A stretch of 64,000 nt of DNA from Flectonema sp. DT1601 (lineage: Eukaryota > Euglenozoa > Diplonemea > Diplonemida > Diplonemidae). Below the pieces are notes generated by a model, which did not search any database, was not told where the DNA came from, and saw only the letters and a list, made by a program, of their open reading frames with translations. The number at the start of each line of letters is the position of its first letter. Position 1 is the first letter of the stretch. Shown here in pieces: positions 1-11,139 of this stretch. The position numbers were made by a program, and so were the translations under genes. The DNA lies in the NCBI GenBank assembly GCA_964019425.1, contig OZ025860.1:310001-374000 (forward strand), written 5' to 3'.

Positions 1-31
1 GACCATAACAAAATATCATTCTGAATAGTTC

Positions 32-688
32 TCAATCATAAACGTTACTTGGTAATAAAACATCAGTATTACCGCTCATGGCAATTCGTTGAGCTCTACC
101 TCTGCGATACCGTCTTGTTAGAGTACAGATGGTTGACAGCCAGATATCAAATTTCTGTTTGCTCGGTGTCGATAACATAATCCTGTATGCTACTGTGTTT
201 ATAATAATTGCATGAAATACCTGTTGAGATTGCTTTCCAGGTACGGCTTGTAAGATTTGCTCAGTCTCAATAAAAGCTGTATTTTGAAGAGACAAATATG
301 ATGAAAAGAATCGATCGTGATCATCACTTTTTGCCCAAAACAGCCTCCAACCTTTTCTGTCTAGCCAAAACCATCGTCTATGAGGTTTCTCTTCAGCATT
401 GAATGACCATTTATAAAACCAATCACCTTCGAACATATATTTCAATCCACGTTCTAATTTTGTTCTTTGTTGAGCTCTTCTTGCTGCAGTTTCTTCTTCT
501 GGAGCTTTTCTTTTTATGAAATCACTTGGCTCAGGTCGTGATATCCATCCTGATATCGGGTTTACATAGTTGCTGTTATTTTTACTCAAATCTCTACTTC
601 CATCATCCCTATAAGATGGAGTGTCTAAAAGACCCTTACCTTCCCACACGGGTGAGTTCACTGGCTGCGACAATGAAGTCACTGGCAT
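32..688 (-). CDS. PH-domain protein, Mcp5/Num1-like cortical type
   Basis: A 218-residue protein. Residues about 83-190 look like a pleckstrin-homology domain of the Mcp5/Num1 type: GDWFYKW, then HRRWFWLDRKGWRLFWAK for strands 1-4, an I-x-V-like middle, and a closing helix around FDIWLSTICTLTRR. Such domains bind phosphoinositides and anchor proteins at the cell cortex. The first 75 residues are polar and low in complexity, followed by a charged helix (EEETAARRAQQRTKLERG); the last 25 are basic. The open frame extends to position 697, but only through a TTG, so I start at the ATG at 688. A TATTTAG lies 20 nt upstream, a possible splice acceptor. The gene is complete and its stop is close to the window edge. 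Its upstream region runs straight into the 260-bp satellite. The PH call is from pattern only; the partner is unknown. Confidence 0.75.
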   Translation of the reverse strand: MPVTSLSQPVNSPVWEGKGLLDTPSYRDDGSRDLSKNNSNYVNPISGWISRPEPSDFIKRKAPEEETAARRAQQRTKLERGLKYMFEGDWFYKWSFNAEEKPHRRWFWLDRKGWRLFWAKSDDHDRFFSSYLSLQNTAFIETEQILQAVPGKQSQQVFHAIIINTVAYRIMLSTPSKQKFDIWLSTICTLTRRYRRGRAQRIAMSGNTDVLLPSNVYD

Positions 689-820
689 ATTAAGCAACCT
701 TTCGTTCCTAAATATTAAAAGGATTTATTTAATTTTATTAGTACATTACTTTATAAAATATTCACTTCCTTAATGTTTTTAGAGAAATTCAAATTTTATA
801 CTTGTACGGAGAACTCTATA

Positions 821-3800
821 ACTTAATCAGAGAGCCAATAGTAAAACAATATCTTCAATAGCTGATAGCTTCTGAACAGGTCTGTGAAGAGGTAGATATC
901 ATCATTTTAAGTCCTTCAGTGTGAAGAGTGAGGAACACAAGAACAGGAAGAATAACAGCAGTCAGTAGACCATCGTGAAACGTACCAAAGTTAAATCAAG
1001 GTCGATCATAGAGCTGGGTTAGTATTGTGTCATCATGCAAGAAGGGAAGGAGATCTATCGATTACTCAACAGACTACAGAACTCAATCAGAGAGCCAATA
1101 GTAAAACAATATCTTCAATAGCTGATAGCTTCTGAACAGGTCTGTGAAGAGGTAGATATCATCATTTTAAGTCCTTCAGCGTGAAGAGTGAGGAACACAA
1201 GAACAAGAAGAATAACAGCAGTCAGTAGACCATCGTGAAACGTACCAAAGTTAAATCAGGGTCGATCATAGAGCTGGGTTAGTATTGTGTCATCATGCAA
1301 GAAGGGAAGGAGATCTATCGATTACTCAACGGACTACAGAACTCAATCAGAGAGCCAATAGTAAAACAATATCTTCAATAGCTGATAGCTTCTGAACAGG
1401 TCTGTGAAGAGGTAGATATCATCATTTTAAGTCCTTCAGTGTGAAGAGTGAGGAACACAAGAACAGGAGGAATAACAGCAGTCAGTAGACCATCGTGAAA
1501 CGTACCAAAGTTAAATCAGGGTCGATCATAGAGCTGGGTTAGTATTGTGTCATCATGCAAGAAGGGAAGGATATCTATCGATTACTCAACGGACTACAGA
1601 ACTCAATCAGAGAGCCAATAGTAAAACAATATCTTCAATAGCTGATAGCTTCTGAACAGGTCTGTGAAGAGGTAGATATCATCATTTTAAGTCCTTCAGT
1701 GTGAAGAGTGAGGAACACAAGAACAAGAAGAATAACAGCAGTCAGTAGACCATCGTGAAACGTACCAAAGTTAAATCAGGGTCGATCATAGAGCTGGGTT
1801 AGTATTGTGTCATCATGCAAGAAGAGAAGGAGATCCATCGATTACTCAACAGACTACAGAACTCAATCAGAGAGCCAATAGTAAAACAATATCTTCAATA
1901 GCTGAAAGCTTCTGAACAGGTCTGTGAAGAGGTAGATATCATCATTTTAAGTCCTTCAGCGTGAAGAGTGAGGAACACAAGAACAAGAAGAATAACAGCA
2001 GTCAGTAGACCATCGTGAAACGTACCAAAGTTAAATCAAGGTCGATCATAGAGCTGGGTTAGTATTGTGTCATCATGCAAGAAGGGAAGTAGATCCATCG
2101 ATTACTCAACAGACTACAGAACTCAATCAGAGAGCCAATAGTAAAACAATATCTTCAATAGCTGATAGCTTCTGAACAGGTCTGTGAAGAGGTAGATATC
2201 ATCATTTTAAGTCCTTCAGTGTGAAGAGTGAGGAACACAAGAACAGGAGGAATAACAGCAGTCAGTAGACCATCGTGAAACGTACCAAAGTTAAATCAGG
2301 GTCGATCATAGAGCTGGGTTAGTATTGTGTCATCATGCAAGAAGGGAAGGAGATCTATCGATTACTCAACGGACTACAGAACTCAATCAGAGAGCCAATA
2401 GTAAAACAATATCTTCAATAGCTGATAGCTTCTGAACAGGTCTGTGAAGAGGTAGATATCATCATTTTAAGTCCTTCAGTGTGAAGAGTGAGGAACACAA
2501 GAACAGGAAGAATAACAGCAGTCAGTAGACCATCGTGAAACGTACCAAAGTTAAATCAGGGTCGATCATAGAGCTGGGTTAGTATTGTGTCATCATGCAA
2601 GAAGGGAAGGAGATCTATCGATTACTCAACAGACTACAGAACTCAATCAGAGAGCCAATAGTAAAACAATATCTTCAATAGCTGATAGCTTCTGAACAGG
2701 TCTGTGAAGAGGTAGATATCATCAGTTTAAGTCCTTCAGTGTGAAGAGTGAGGAACACAAGAACAAGAAGAATAACAGCAGTCAGTAGACCATCGTGAAA
2801 CGTACCAAAGTTAAATCAGGGTCGATCATAGAGCTGGGTTAGTATTGTGTCATCATGCAAGAAGGGAAGGAGATCCATCGATTACTCAACGGACTACAGA
2901 ACTCAATCAGAGAGCCAATAGTAAAACAATATCTTCAATAGCTGAAAGCTTCTGAACAGGTCTGTGAAGAGGTAGATATCATCATTTTAAGTCCTTCAGC
3001 GTGAAGAGTGAGGAACACAAGAACAGGAAGAATAACAGCAGTCAGTAGACCATCGTGAAACGTACCAAAGTTAAATCAAGGTCGATCATAGAGCTGGGTT
3101 AGTATTGTGTCATCATGCAAGAAGGGAAGGAGATCTATCGATTACTCAACAGACTACAGAACTCAATCAGAGAGCCAATAGTAAAACAATATCTTCAATA
3201 GCTGATAGCTTCTGAACAGGTCTGTGAAGAGGTAGATATCATCATTTTAAGTCCTTCAGCGTGAAGAGTGAGGAACACAAGAACAAGAAGAATAACAGCA
3301 GTCAGTAGACCATCGTGAAACGTACCAAAGTTAAATCAGGGTCGATCATAGAGCTGGGTTAGTATTGTGTCATCATGCAAGAAGGGAAGGATATCTATCG
3401 ATTACTCAACGGACTACAGAACTCAATCAGAGAGCCAATAGTAAAACAATATCTTCAATAGCTGATAGCTTCTGAACAGGTCTGTGAAGAGGTAGATATC
3501 ATCATTTTAAGTCCTTCAGTGTGAAGAGTGAGGAACACAAGAACAAGAAGAATAACAGCAGTCAGTAGACCATCGTGAAACGTACCAAAGTTAAATCAGG
3601 GTCGATCATAGAGCTGGGTTAGTATTGTGTCATCATGCAAGAAGAGAAGGAGATCCATCGATTACTCAACAGACTACAGAACTCAATCAGAGAGCCAATA
3701 GTAAAACAATATCTTCAATAGCTGAAAGCTTCTGAACAGGTCTGTGAAGAGGTAGATATCATCATTTTAAGTCCTTCAGCGTGAAGAGTGAGGAACACAA

Positions 3801-6142
3801 GAACAAGAAGAATAACAGCAGTCAGTAGACCATCGTGAAACGTACCAAAGTTAAATCAAGGTCGATCATAGAGCTGGGTTAGTATTGTGTCATCATGCAA
3901 GAAGGGAAGTAGATCCATCGATTACTCAACAGACTACAGAACTCAATCAGAGAGCCAATAGTAAAACAATATCTTCAATAGCTGATAGCTTCTGAACAGG
4001 TCTGTGAAGAGGTAGATATCATCATTTTAAGTCCTTCAGTGTGAAGAGTGAGGAACACAAGAACAGGAGGAATAACAGCAGTCAGTAGACCATCGTGAAA
4101 CGTACCAAAGTTAAATCAGGGTCGATCATAGAGCTGGGTTAGTATTGTGTCATCATGCAAGAAGGGAAGGAGATCTATCGATTACTCAACGGACTACAGA
4201 ACTCAATCAGAGAGCCAATAGTAAAACAATATCTTCAATAGCTGATAGCTTCTGAACAGGTCTGTGAAGAGGTAGATATCATCATTTTAAGTCCTTCAGT
4301 GTGAAGAGTGAGGAACACAAGAACAGGAAGAATAACAGCAGTCAGTAGACCATCGTGAAACGTACCAAAGTTAAATCAGGGTCGATCATAGAGCTGGGTT
4401 AGTATTGTGTCATCATGCAAGAAGGGAAGGAGATCCATCGATTACTCAACGGACTACAGAACTCAATCAGAGAGCCAATAGTAAAACAATATCTTCAATA
4501 GCTGAAAGCTTCTGAACAGGTCTGTGAAGAGGTAGATATCATCATTTTAAGTCCTTCAGTGTGAAGAGTGAGGAACACAAGAACAGGAGGAATAACAGCA
4601 GTCAGTAGACCATCGTGAAACGTACCAAAGTTAAATCAGGGTCGATCATAGAGCTGGGTTAGTATTGTGTCATCATGCAAGAAGAGAAGGAGATCCATCG
4701 ATTACTCAACAGACTACAGAACTCAATCAGAGAGCCAATAGTAAAACAATATCTTCAATAGCTGATAGCTTCTGAACAGGTCTGTGAAGAGGTAGATATC
4801 ATCATTTTAAGTCCTTCAGCGTGAAGAGTGAGGAACACAAGAACAGGAAGAATAACAGCAGTCAGTAGACCATCGTGAAACGTACCAAAGTTAAATCAAG
4901 GTCGATCATAGAGCTGGGTTAGTATTGTGTCATCATGCAAGGAGGGAAGTAGATCCATCGATTACTCAACAGACTACAGAACTCAATCAGAGAGCCAATA
5001 GTAAAACAATATCTTCAATAGCTGATAGCTTCTGAACAGGTCTGTGAAGAGGTAGATATCATCATTTTAAGTCCTTCAGTGTGAAGAGTGAGGAACACAA
5101 GAACAGGAGGAATAACAGCAGTCAGTAGACCATCGTGAAACGTACCAAAGTTAAATCAGGGTCGATCATAGAGCTGGGTTAGTATTGTGTCATCATGCAA
5201 GAAGGGAAGGAGATCTATCGATTACTCAACGGACTACAGAACTCAATCAGAGAGCCAATAGTAAAACAATATCTTCAATAGCTGATAGCTTCTGAACAGG
5301 TCTGTGAAGAGGTAGATATCATCATTTTAAGTCCTTCAGCGTGAAGAGTGAGGAACACAAGAACAAGAAGAATAACAGCAGTCAGTAGACCATCGTGAAA
5401 CGTACCAAAGTTAAATCAGGGTCGATCATAGAGCTGGGTTAGTATTGTGTCATCATGCAAGAAGGGAAGGAGATCTATCGATTACTCAACAGACTACAGA
5501 ACTCAATCAGAGAGCCAATAGTAAAACAATATCTTCAATAGCTGAAAGCTTCTGAACAGGTCTGTGAAGAGGTAGATATCATCATTTTAAGTCCTTCAGC
5601 GTGAAGAGTGAGGAACACAAGAACAGGAAGAATAACAGCAGTCAGTAGACCATCGTGAAACGTACCAAAGTTAAATCAAGGTCGATCATAGAGCTGGGTT
5701 AGTATTGTGTCATCATGCAAGAAGGGAAGGAGATCTATCGATTACTCAACAGACTACAGAACTCAATCAGAGAGCCAATAGTAAAACAATATCTTCAATA
5801 GCTGATAGCTTCTGAACAGGTCTGTGAAGAGGTAGATATCATCATTTTAAGTCCTTCAGCGTGAAGAGTGAGGAACACAAGAACAAGAAGAATAACAGCA
5901 GTCAGTAGACCATCGTGAAACGTACCAAAGTTAAATCAGGGTCGATCATAGAGCTGGGTTAGTATTGTGTCATCATGCAAGAAGGGAAGGAGATCTATCG
6001 ATTACTCAACAGACTACAGAACTCAATCAGAGAGCCAATAGTAAAACAATATCTTCAATAGATGATAGCTTCTGAACAGGTCTGTGAAGAGGTAGATATC
6101 ATCATTTTAAGTCCTTCAGTGTGAAGAGTGAGGAACACAAGA
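821..6142. repeat. 260-bp tandem satellite, 20 full units plus a partial
   Basis: Units begin at 821, 1081, 1341 and every 260 bp to 6021, where a 122-bp partial unit ends the array. No unit gains or loses a base. They differ only at about ten recurrent sites, for example GCTGATAGCT/GCTGAAAGCT, CTTCAGT/CTTCAGC, CAGGAAG/CAAGAAG/CAGGAGG and AGATCT/AGATCC/ATATCT. The variants group into a higher-order pattern: units 4-6 (1601-2380) match units 11-13 (3421-4200) at every variable site, an offset of seven units (1820 bp). Neither strand carries a long reading frame, and 260 is not a multiple of 3, so a coding role is unlikely. No internal gene, Sm-like site or 5S box was recognised. Confidence 0.97.
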
Positions 6143-6526
6143 AGAACAACCATAACACTTGTGTAACCTGTATAAAGTATATGTATAGACGTATCTCCCA
6201 ATAACTTTATAATAACCTTAGCAATAATAAAAATTGCATTTTAGACCAAAAATAACTTGAAAAGACAGAAATTGAAACTATAAATAGAACTGCGGCACAA
6301 AAAGATGTGTTGTCATAGGAATAATAAATAGTGTAGTGAAGGAACAACAGAAAAATAATTTGCATATTATCTACTACCTGTTTGCAGTGCTGCAACTAAG
6401 GTCAAAATCGTGAAGAAATAAAAGAATGGGAGAAAGATGAAGAAGAACAAAAAAAAAAAAAAAAGGAAAAGCTTTTTTAAAAACAGGGGAATGTAATTCA
6501 AAACCCAAGCAATCCAATTTTTCTTT
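6143..6526. other. Intergenic: satellite edge to ankyrin gene 3' end
   Basis: About 380 bp of A+T-rich DNA with one A16 run near 6450. It holds only chance frames rich in Phe. I see no gene here; it is the 3' flank of the minus-strand ankyrin gene. Confidence 0.6.
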
Positions 6527-7606
6527 TTAAAATAATTGCATGTGTCGCATTGCAGAGCTGACAAGCTCGACAATGTCAGTATGATGTGCGCGGTTTGCAA
6601 CTGCTAAGACTGACTCTCCACCATAAGTAATAGCAGTGACATTGGCATTATTATTAATAAGGTACCTAACAATATCAGTGTGACCTGACCATGACGCGTG
6701 TGTTAGTGGTGTCCAAGCAAGAGAATCTGAGACGTTAACATCAACCTTATTACTAACTAAGAACTTAACAACATCAAGATGTCCCTCTGCCGATGCTAAT
6801 AGCAGAGGATGGCAGTCAGTTGATTTTGGAAAATGCAGAGTACAACCAAAATCCAGGAGTAGAGTAATCATGTCGAGACTACCTCTCTTTGCCGCTATTG
6901 AAATGGGGCAGGTTCCATTGCGTTTACTGTTGACGTTAGCACCGTTTTGTAGTAGTATTTTGACGATTGAAATTTGATTACCAGCAACAGATTCCATCAA
7001 TGCATTCCAACCCTTTACATTAACTCTTCCTATGTCCGCATTGTACGATAGGAGGATATCAACTGCTGTCACATTCCCATTCTGACATGAAACCATTAAA
7101 GGTGTTTCTTTATATGTATTTAATATATTTGGGTCAGCATTCAACTCTAGTAGAGTCTTCAATACCTCATGACGTTCTTTTTGAATCGCAATATGAAGAG
7201 TCAAATGTCTATCATGATCGATTCCCGCTGAAGTCATTTTTTTAATAATTTCAACTTCATTAGGTGTTCCCATCGTATCATGGATTACTTTTTTTGTTTC
7301 TGCAACTGACCGTAGCATTTCACGGATGTCAACACTGCTGTATTTCAGTAAGTCTAGTCGTGCTATTTCTCGTTCGCTTAATTCGATTGTTAGTACATCA
7401 TTGTCGGTTATGCCGATGCTTACTAATAAGGTTTCCTCGTTGTCATCGACTGGCCTGCCTTCAAACAGTATTACTGTTTCCCATTTTCCAAGACCAGTCT
7501 CTTTCTCTATTTCATTCTTCAAATTTTTTATTGTGTAATTTCTATGTACAGAAATCGGTACCTCAATACCTTCTCCAACAACAAATACTTTCACTGTGTC
7601 ATCCAT
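6527..7606 (-). CDS. Ubiquitin-like domain plus ankyrin-repeat protein
   Basis: A 359-residue protein. Residues 1-76 read as a ubiquitin-like fold: VKVFVVGEGIEVPISVHRNY, then a helix IKNLKNEIEKETGL, then VILFEGRPVDDNEETLLVSIGI and VLTIEL, which track ubiquitin's strand-helix-strand order (compare IFAGKQLEDGRTLSDYNI). There is no terminal Gly-Gly at the domain end, so it is a fixed domain and not a conjugated modifier. Residues about 130-355 carry roughly seven ankyrin repeats (TPLMVSCQNGNVTAVDILLSYNAD, WTPLTHASWSGHTDIVRYLI and others). The protein stops almost directly after the last repeat. It is probably a soluble scaffold or adaptor, perhaps bringing clients to ubiquitin machinery; the partner cannot be read from sequence. 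The ATG at 7606 is preceded by long A runs and, further up, by ACACTCAG. The gene has one exon. Confidence 0.85.
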   Translation of the reverse strand: MDDTVKVFVVGEGIEVPISVHRNYTIKNLKNEIEKETGLGKWETVILFEGRPVDDNEETLLVSIGITDNDVLTIELSEREIARLDLLKYSSVDIREMLRSVAETKKVIHDTMGTPNEVEIIKKMTSAGIDHDRHLTLHIAIQKERHEVLKTLLELNADPNILNTYKETPLMVSCQNGNVTAVDILLSYNADIGRVNVKGWNALMESVAGNQISIVKILLQNGANVNSKRNGTCPISIAAKRGSLDMITLLLDFGCTLHFPKSTDCHPLLLASAEGHLDVVKFLVSNKVDVNVSDSLAWTPLTHASWSGHTDIVRYLINNNANVTAITYGGESVLAVANRAHHTDIVELVSSAMRHMQLF

Positions 7607-7730
7607 CAGTTTTGTATTTTTTTTTTTTTTGTTTTTTTTTTTACTGAGTGTTTAATACAAAGAAATAAGGTTTTGAAGAAAAAAAAAGGTGAACTTAATA
7701 TTTAAGTTGCTTAGTATTTTAATTGATAAA

Positions 7731-7790
7731 TAAGGAAGTCCAATACATTGCGTAATGTGCATCGCTGATACAGCAAACTTAGGAGCATCG
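7731..7790 (+). repeat. Dispersed repeat R8, copy 1
   Basis: Starts ATAAGGAAGTCCAATACAT and continues with TGCATCGCTGATACAGCAAA. Nearly the same 55 bp recurs at 37948-38003. This copy has a short insertion (TGCGTAA) after the first block. Confidence 0.8.
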
Positions 7791-8199
7791 TATTTATTTA
7801 TCTCTATGAATCTGTGAATGAATATATGTAAGAAATCTGATCAGGTAGACTACGAACTGCATAATACGATTGGCAAGTCCACCTAAAACGTAAATACTCC
7901 GCCTTTTTTGGGCATAAAGCCAGGGCGATAGGGAGAAAAAAAAGAAAGAAAGAAAAAAAATAAGAGAGAGAGACATAAAGAAGAACGGGATTGAAACTAT
8001 TTTTTTTTTTTTTTTTTTTAAAAGGGAAAAAAAAAAAACACAAAAAATAGCAAAAATAGCAGGCTATTTTAACCATGGTAAAACATGATAGAAGAGAACG
8101 AGGATAAGAGTACCGTCGATTTTATTATTTTTATTTTTTTTAAAATGAACTTTCATTTGGTCTTAAGCCAAACCAGTTCGTATTAATAGATCGTCAGTT

Positions 8200-8331
8200 G
8201 CCCGACATGCTGCCGAGTACTAGTACCGCAGGGAGGTATGGTTTACCACCTGTGAGTCCCTAAACTACTAGATCCATCAATTAGCAAACGAGCCCGACAT
8301 ACTGTCGAGTATCAGTACCACAGGAAGGCAC
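8200..8331 (+). repeat. Local duplication, about 40 bp, 92 bp apart
   Basis: GCCCGACATGCTGCCGAGTA at 8200 is echoed by GCCCGACATACTGTCGAGTA at 8292, each followed by an AGTACCRCAGG-like stretch. The two copies differ at several sites, so the duplication is not fresh. Confidence 0.7.
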
Positions 8332-8458
8332 TAAATACAACGACAGTAAATCGAATCTACTACTTCGTATAAAAAGAAAGTAACAACAGACAGAGAGAGA
8401 AAAATATGAAAAGTTAATTTAAATAAATTGAAAGGTTTATTTTTATTTTTATTTTTTT

Positions 8459-9139
8459 TTAATTTGTTTTGACCTTTGATACATTACAACATTTCTGAAA
8501 GGCGTTCTTAAGATTATATAAAGGAATAACAATCCAAATAAAATTAGCCATAAATCCGAACCAGAAGTATACAATGTGGTGAAGGGTAAACTCAAAATTG
8601 TAATCAACTGGAATGTTTTTACATCCGGTTAAAAATTCCGGAAGAACAAATAAAACAGCTCCGAATATATGCATGACGCAAACAACTATTTCAAGAGGAT
8701 ACGTGAACGATGAGTTCCACTTGTATCCCAAATATAAGATTATTGCTAAAGGTGCCATGATGAAAAGCTCAACAAGACCAATTGAGATTGGGACAACATC
8801 ACGAATAACAAATCGATTGTCTAATATTTTATATTGTTGAGCAAATAACGGAAGCTTATCCAGAGAACCAACACAGCCGTCCATCATGATATGAATCACA
8901 GCTCCATTCCACAGATACCACCTGCTGAGTATTTTATCATTCTCAGTCAGATCTTTACATTTACCTGTTCGAGCAATCAACGCCATGACCGCAACCAACA
9001 ATACTGGACAATAGAAAAACGGATCGGTCAAGAAATCTATTCTGTCAGCATTAGTAGTACTCTGCTCTTTGAACAATGGAATCACACAACAAGCAAAACA
9101 GAACACCGCCGACGGATCAATCGTACTGAAGATACCCAT
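8459..9139 (-). CDS. EBP-family (EXPERA) sterol isomerase-like membrane protein
   Basis: A 226-residue polytopic membrane protein with the EXPERA/emopamil-binding-protein pattern. The first hydrophobic segment is at 8-22 and the next at 42-57; then comes WYLWNGAVIHIMMDG (74-88), an EBP-like region with NRFVIRD and VELF, two further hydrophobic spans, and YFWFGFMANFIWIVIP (191-206), close to human EBP's YFWFYFVFMNALWLVLP. EBP isomerises the sterol delta-8 double bond to delta-7 in the ER. The residues that line the EBP pocket seem kept: His83, Glu124, Asn199 and Trp202. The Glu at position 80 of human EBP appears here as Asp87. The family also includes EBPL and TMEM97/sigma-2, which do not all catalyse, so activity is unproven. 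The length fits the family (about 200-230). TTTATTTCTCAG lies about 19 nt before the ATG. Confidence 0.85.
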   Translation of the reverse strand: MGIFSTIDPSAVFCFACCVIPLFKEQSTTNADRIDFLTDPFFYCPVLLVAVMALIARTGKCKDLTENDKILSRWYLWNGAVIHIMMDGCVGSLDKLPLFAQQYKILDNRFVIRDVVPISIGLVELFIMAPLAIILYLGYKWNSSFTYPLEIVVCVMHIFGAVLFVLPEFLTGCKNIPVDYNFEFTLHHIVYFWFGFMANFIWIVIPLYNLKNAFQKCCNVSKVKTN

Positions 9140-9292
9140 ATTTATAATTATGAGAAGCTGAGAAATAAATGTAGAGAATCAACAGACTATTAAAAATGAT
9201 ATAAAGTATAAGTAGGTTAAAAATGAATTGTGTAAATAATAATAATAAAAACCCCTCCTCAACAATGCGTAAATAAACAAAACTAAACACAA

Positions 9293-11131
9293 CTAAGTTC
9301 TCACGATGGAATAGTAATCAATACCCGCAGATGGACGTGGTTTCCTCCGATCATCAAGAGAATTATTAAGTTCAACTGGCGGAACCGGTACTGGAATTGG
9401 TATCAACTCCGATTGACATAATAGTGATTGCGGAGGTGCGTTACGTAAACCAAGACAATTAAAACCCGCAGTCTGTGGACGAGGATTATACAACCGATGT
9501 TTGTCTACCAATGACTGCCCATGCCACTGCAACGCCTGCAACAGATCAGCAGGAGGAGGATCCTCATCATCATCCACTGCTTGCTTTGATTGCTTTACAT
9601 TTTGTGTCAATACACGAGGTGATGCAATCGTACCTTGTAAGATGTCAAGGGTCGCATCTGATAACGGATCCTTCTTTGCTGAAATTGTTTTAATTTTACG
9701 TAAAACAGTTTTATTTTTTGGAATATAACCAGGCCAGAGAACATGACCTGCCTGGATATCGAAGTCTATTATATCTTCTTCCATTTCTTCTTGTCTTTTA
9801 ATGGTTTTTACAAAACTGCTGTGAGACATCAGGTTGGACGTGTTTTCTGCTTTTGAAAATTTCATAGTTGGTAAGTATTCCAATGCCGCAAAAGATTTAG
9901 GATGAGATCTATTTTTCCAAGCTCTGTCAGCAGCTTGTAGCAGTCTTGCGTATCTTGGAGGATACGTTTTGTTATTTAAAAGTTCAGACTTCTTCTCTTT
10001 TCTTATTTTTTTTTTCCTTCTTCTACCAGGTGATTTTTGATTTTTTTCCTCAACTACAGATTTAACGGGAGTTGTTGAAGTCGGAATTTGATCAGAAACT
10101 TCATCACATCCAAATCGAGAAGGAGTACTTGTCATTGAAAAGGTTTTGACATCCGTCGGAGTGTTGTTTCCTTTTTCTAGACGAGCAACAGTAGCTTTTG
10201 ATAAGTGACGTCTAAATCGTATCGATCCATTTCTATTACGTGACTTCTTTACATAAGGAGATAGCCATGATAAAGCTTGCTCTGCATTTGCGATTCTCAC
10301 TATCACCGATATGGAAGACACCAATATCAACATCAACGCCTGTTGACCAACAACAACACTAGAAGACTCACGCAATTTACGTGAAACCGGTGCGGAAACC
10401 CTTCTAATCGAAGTCTTCTTACCTGACTTTGAATGAAAAGAAGAAGGAGGAGATTCATATTCATTAATTTTACCTTTAATTTGTCTCTCATGGTCTCTAA
10501 GTTGACTGTCTAAGGCAGTAACCGATAAGCGTGCCTTAGTAAGTGATGACCTTCTACTTATCATACCAGCTATTTGACTGAGTTCTGCTATTGTAACGTT
10601 TGAGAGTACTGTTGAGGTCAGAGTTTCTTTGTCTGATTGCAGACGTAAATATGAATGCGCTCTCGTATTATGAAACATCTCAACAGCAGCGATCTTAATG
10701 TTGTCAAGAACCCAAAACGACGATGGGTCGTCTTGACCTGGTTCTCGTTTTCGTAAAATCGCTTCTTGTTCTTCTGATTGCCACCTTTTTGTTATTTTCA
10801 TAACTCGTAATCTTCGTCTTGCTAAGTAGGTTCTTGCCTTTGACTGAACTCGTACAACAGTTTTCTTGTAGACGTGAATAACATGACGAAGCCTAGCGAA
10901 TGATTTCTTCCACAATTGAAGCCCATGTGTCGCACATGAAGCTGCGGTGCTAACAATCCCAAAATCAAACGAACTCGCAGTAAAATCTAAAGAACAACGA
11001 TCATTTGCGATTCGTAATTTCTGTTCAACTGCGAACGCGGCGAACTGTTGCTTCAGTGATTGTCGATTTTGAACCTGATCTTCAGTTTTCCCATTTAGTA
11101 ACGATTTGATATCAATATGTGGCTGTAGCAT
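9293..11131 (-). CDS. IQ-motif protein, basic, family not recognised
   Basis: A 612-residue basic protein. An IQ-like calmodulin-binding site lies near residues 95-108 (VQSKARTYLARRRL), inside a long basic helix. The middle is Ser/Arg/Lys rich, with a nuclear-signal-like RRRKKKIRKEKK, and includes one hydrophobic stretch (ALMLILVSSISVIVRI) that could be a buried helix or a membrane segment. Two similar short motifs close the protein: PRPQTAG and PRPSAG. The open frame reaches 11161 only through a TTG; directly before the first ATG (11131) sits CCTTTCCTTCCCACAG, a strong splice acceptor at 11140, so the ATG at 11131 is the likely start. A GTAAAA donor at 11223 would give an 84-bp leader intron; trans-splicing would also fit. 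IQ proteins of this sort are often cytoskeletal or flagellar, but no specific family is recognised. Confidence 0.8.
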   Translation of the reverse strand: MLQPHIDIKSLLNGKTEDQVQNRQSLKQQFAAFAVEQKLRIANDRCSLDFTASSFDFGIVSTAASCATHGLQLWKKSFARLRHVIHVYKKTVVRVQSKARTYLARRRLRVMKITKRWQSEEQEAILRKREPGQDDPSSFWVLDNIKIAAVEMFHNTRAHSYLRLQSDKETLTSTVLSNVTIAELSQIAGMISRRSSLTKARLSVTALDSQLRDHERQIKGKINEYESPPSSFHSKSGKKTSIRRVSAPVSRKLRESSSVVVGQQALMLILVSSISVIVRIANAEQALSWLSPYVKKSRNRNGSIRFRRHLSKATVARLEKGNNTPTDVKTFSMTSTPSRFGCDEVSDQIPTSTTPVKSVVEEKNQKSPGRRRKKKIRKEKKSELLNNKTYPPRYARLLQAADRAWKNRSHPKSFAALEYLPTMKFSKAENTSNLMSHSSFVKTIKRQEEMEEDIIDFDIQAGHVLWPGYIPKNKTVLRKIKTISAKKDPLSDATLDILQGTIASPRVLTQNVKQSKQAVDDDEDPPPADLLQALQWHGQSLVDKHRLYNPRPQTAGFNCLGLRNAPPQSLLCQSELIPIPVPVPPVELNNSLDDRRKPRPSAGIDYYSIVRT

Positions 11132-11139
11132 TCTGTTTC

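Larger units (their letters stand above)
7607..8458. other. Intergenic with poly-A/T runs and two short repeats
   Basis: 850 bp between two minus-strand genes. It holds several A/T homopolymers, a dispersed repeat at 7731-7790 and a local 40-bp duplication at 8200/8292. No credible gene was found; Phe- or Lys-rich frames here come from the homopolymers. Confidence 0.6.

Noticed and set aside
821-6142. Satellite as a spliced-leader, 5S rRNA or CRISPR array
   Set aside because: The unit has no GT donor after a leader-like block, no Sm-like site and no 5S boxes; a CRISPR array is not expected in a nuclear genome, and there are no variable spacers.
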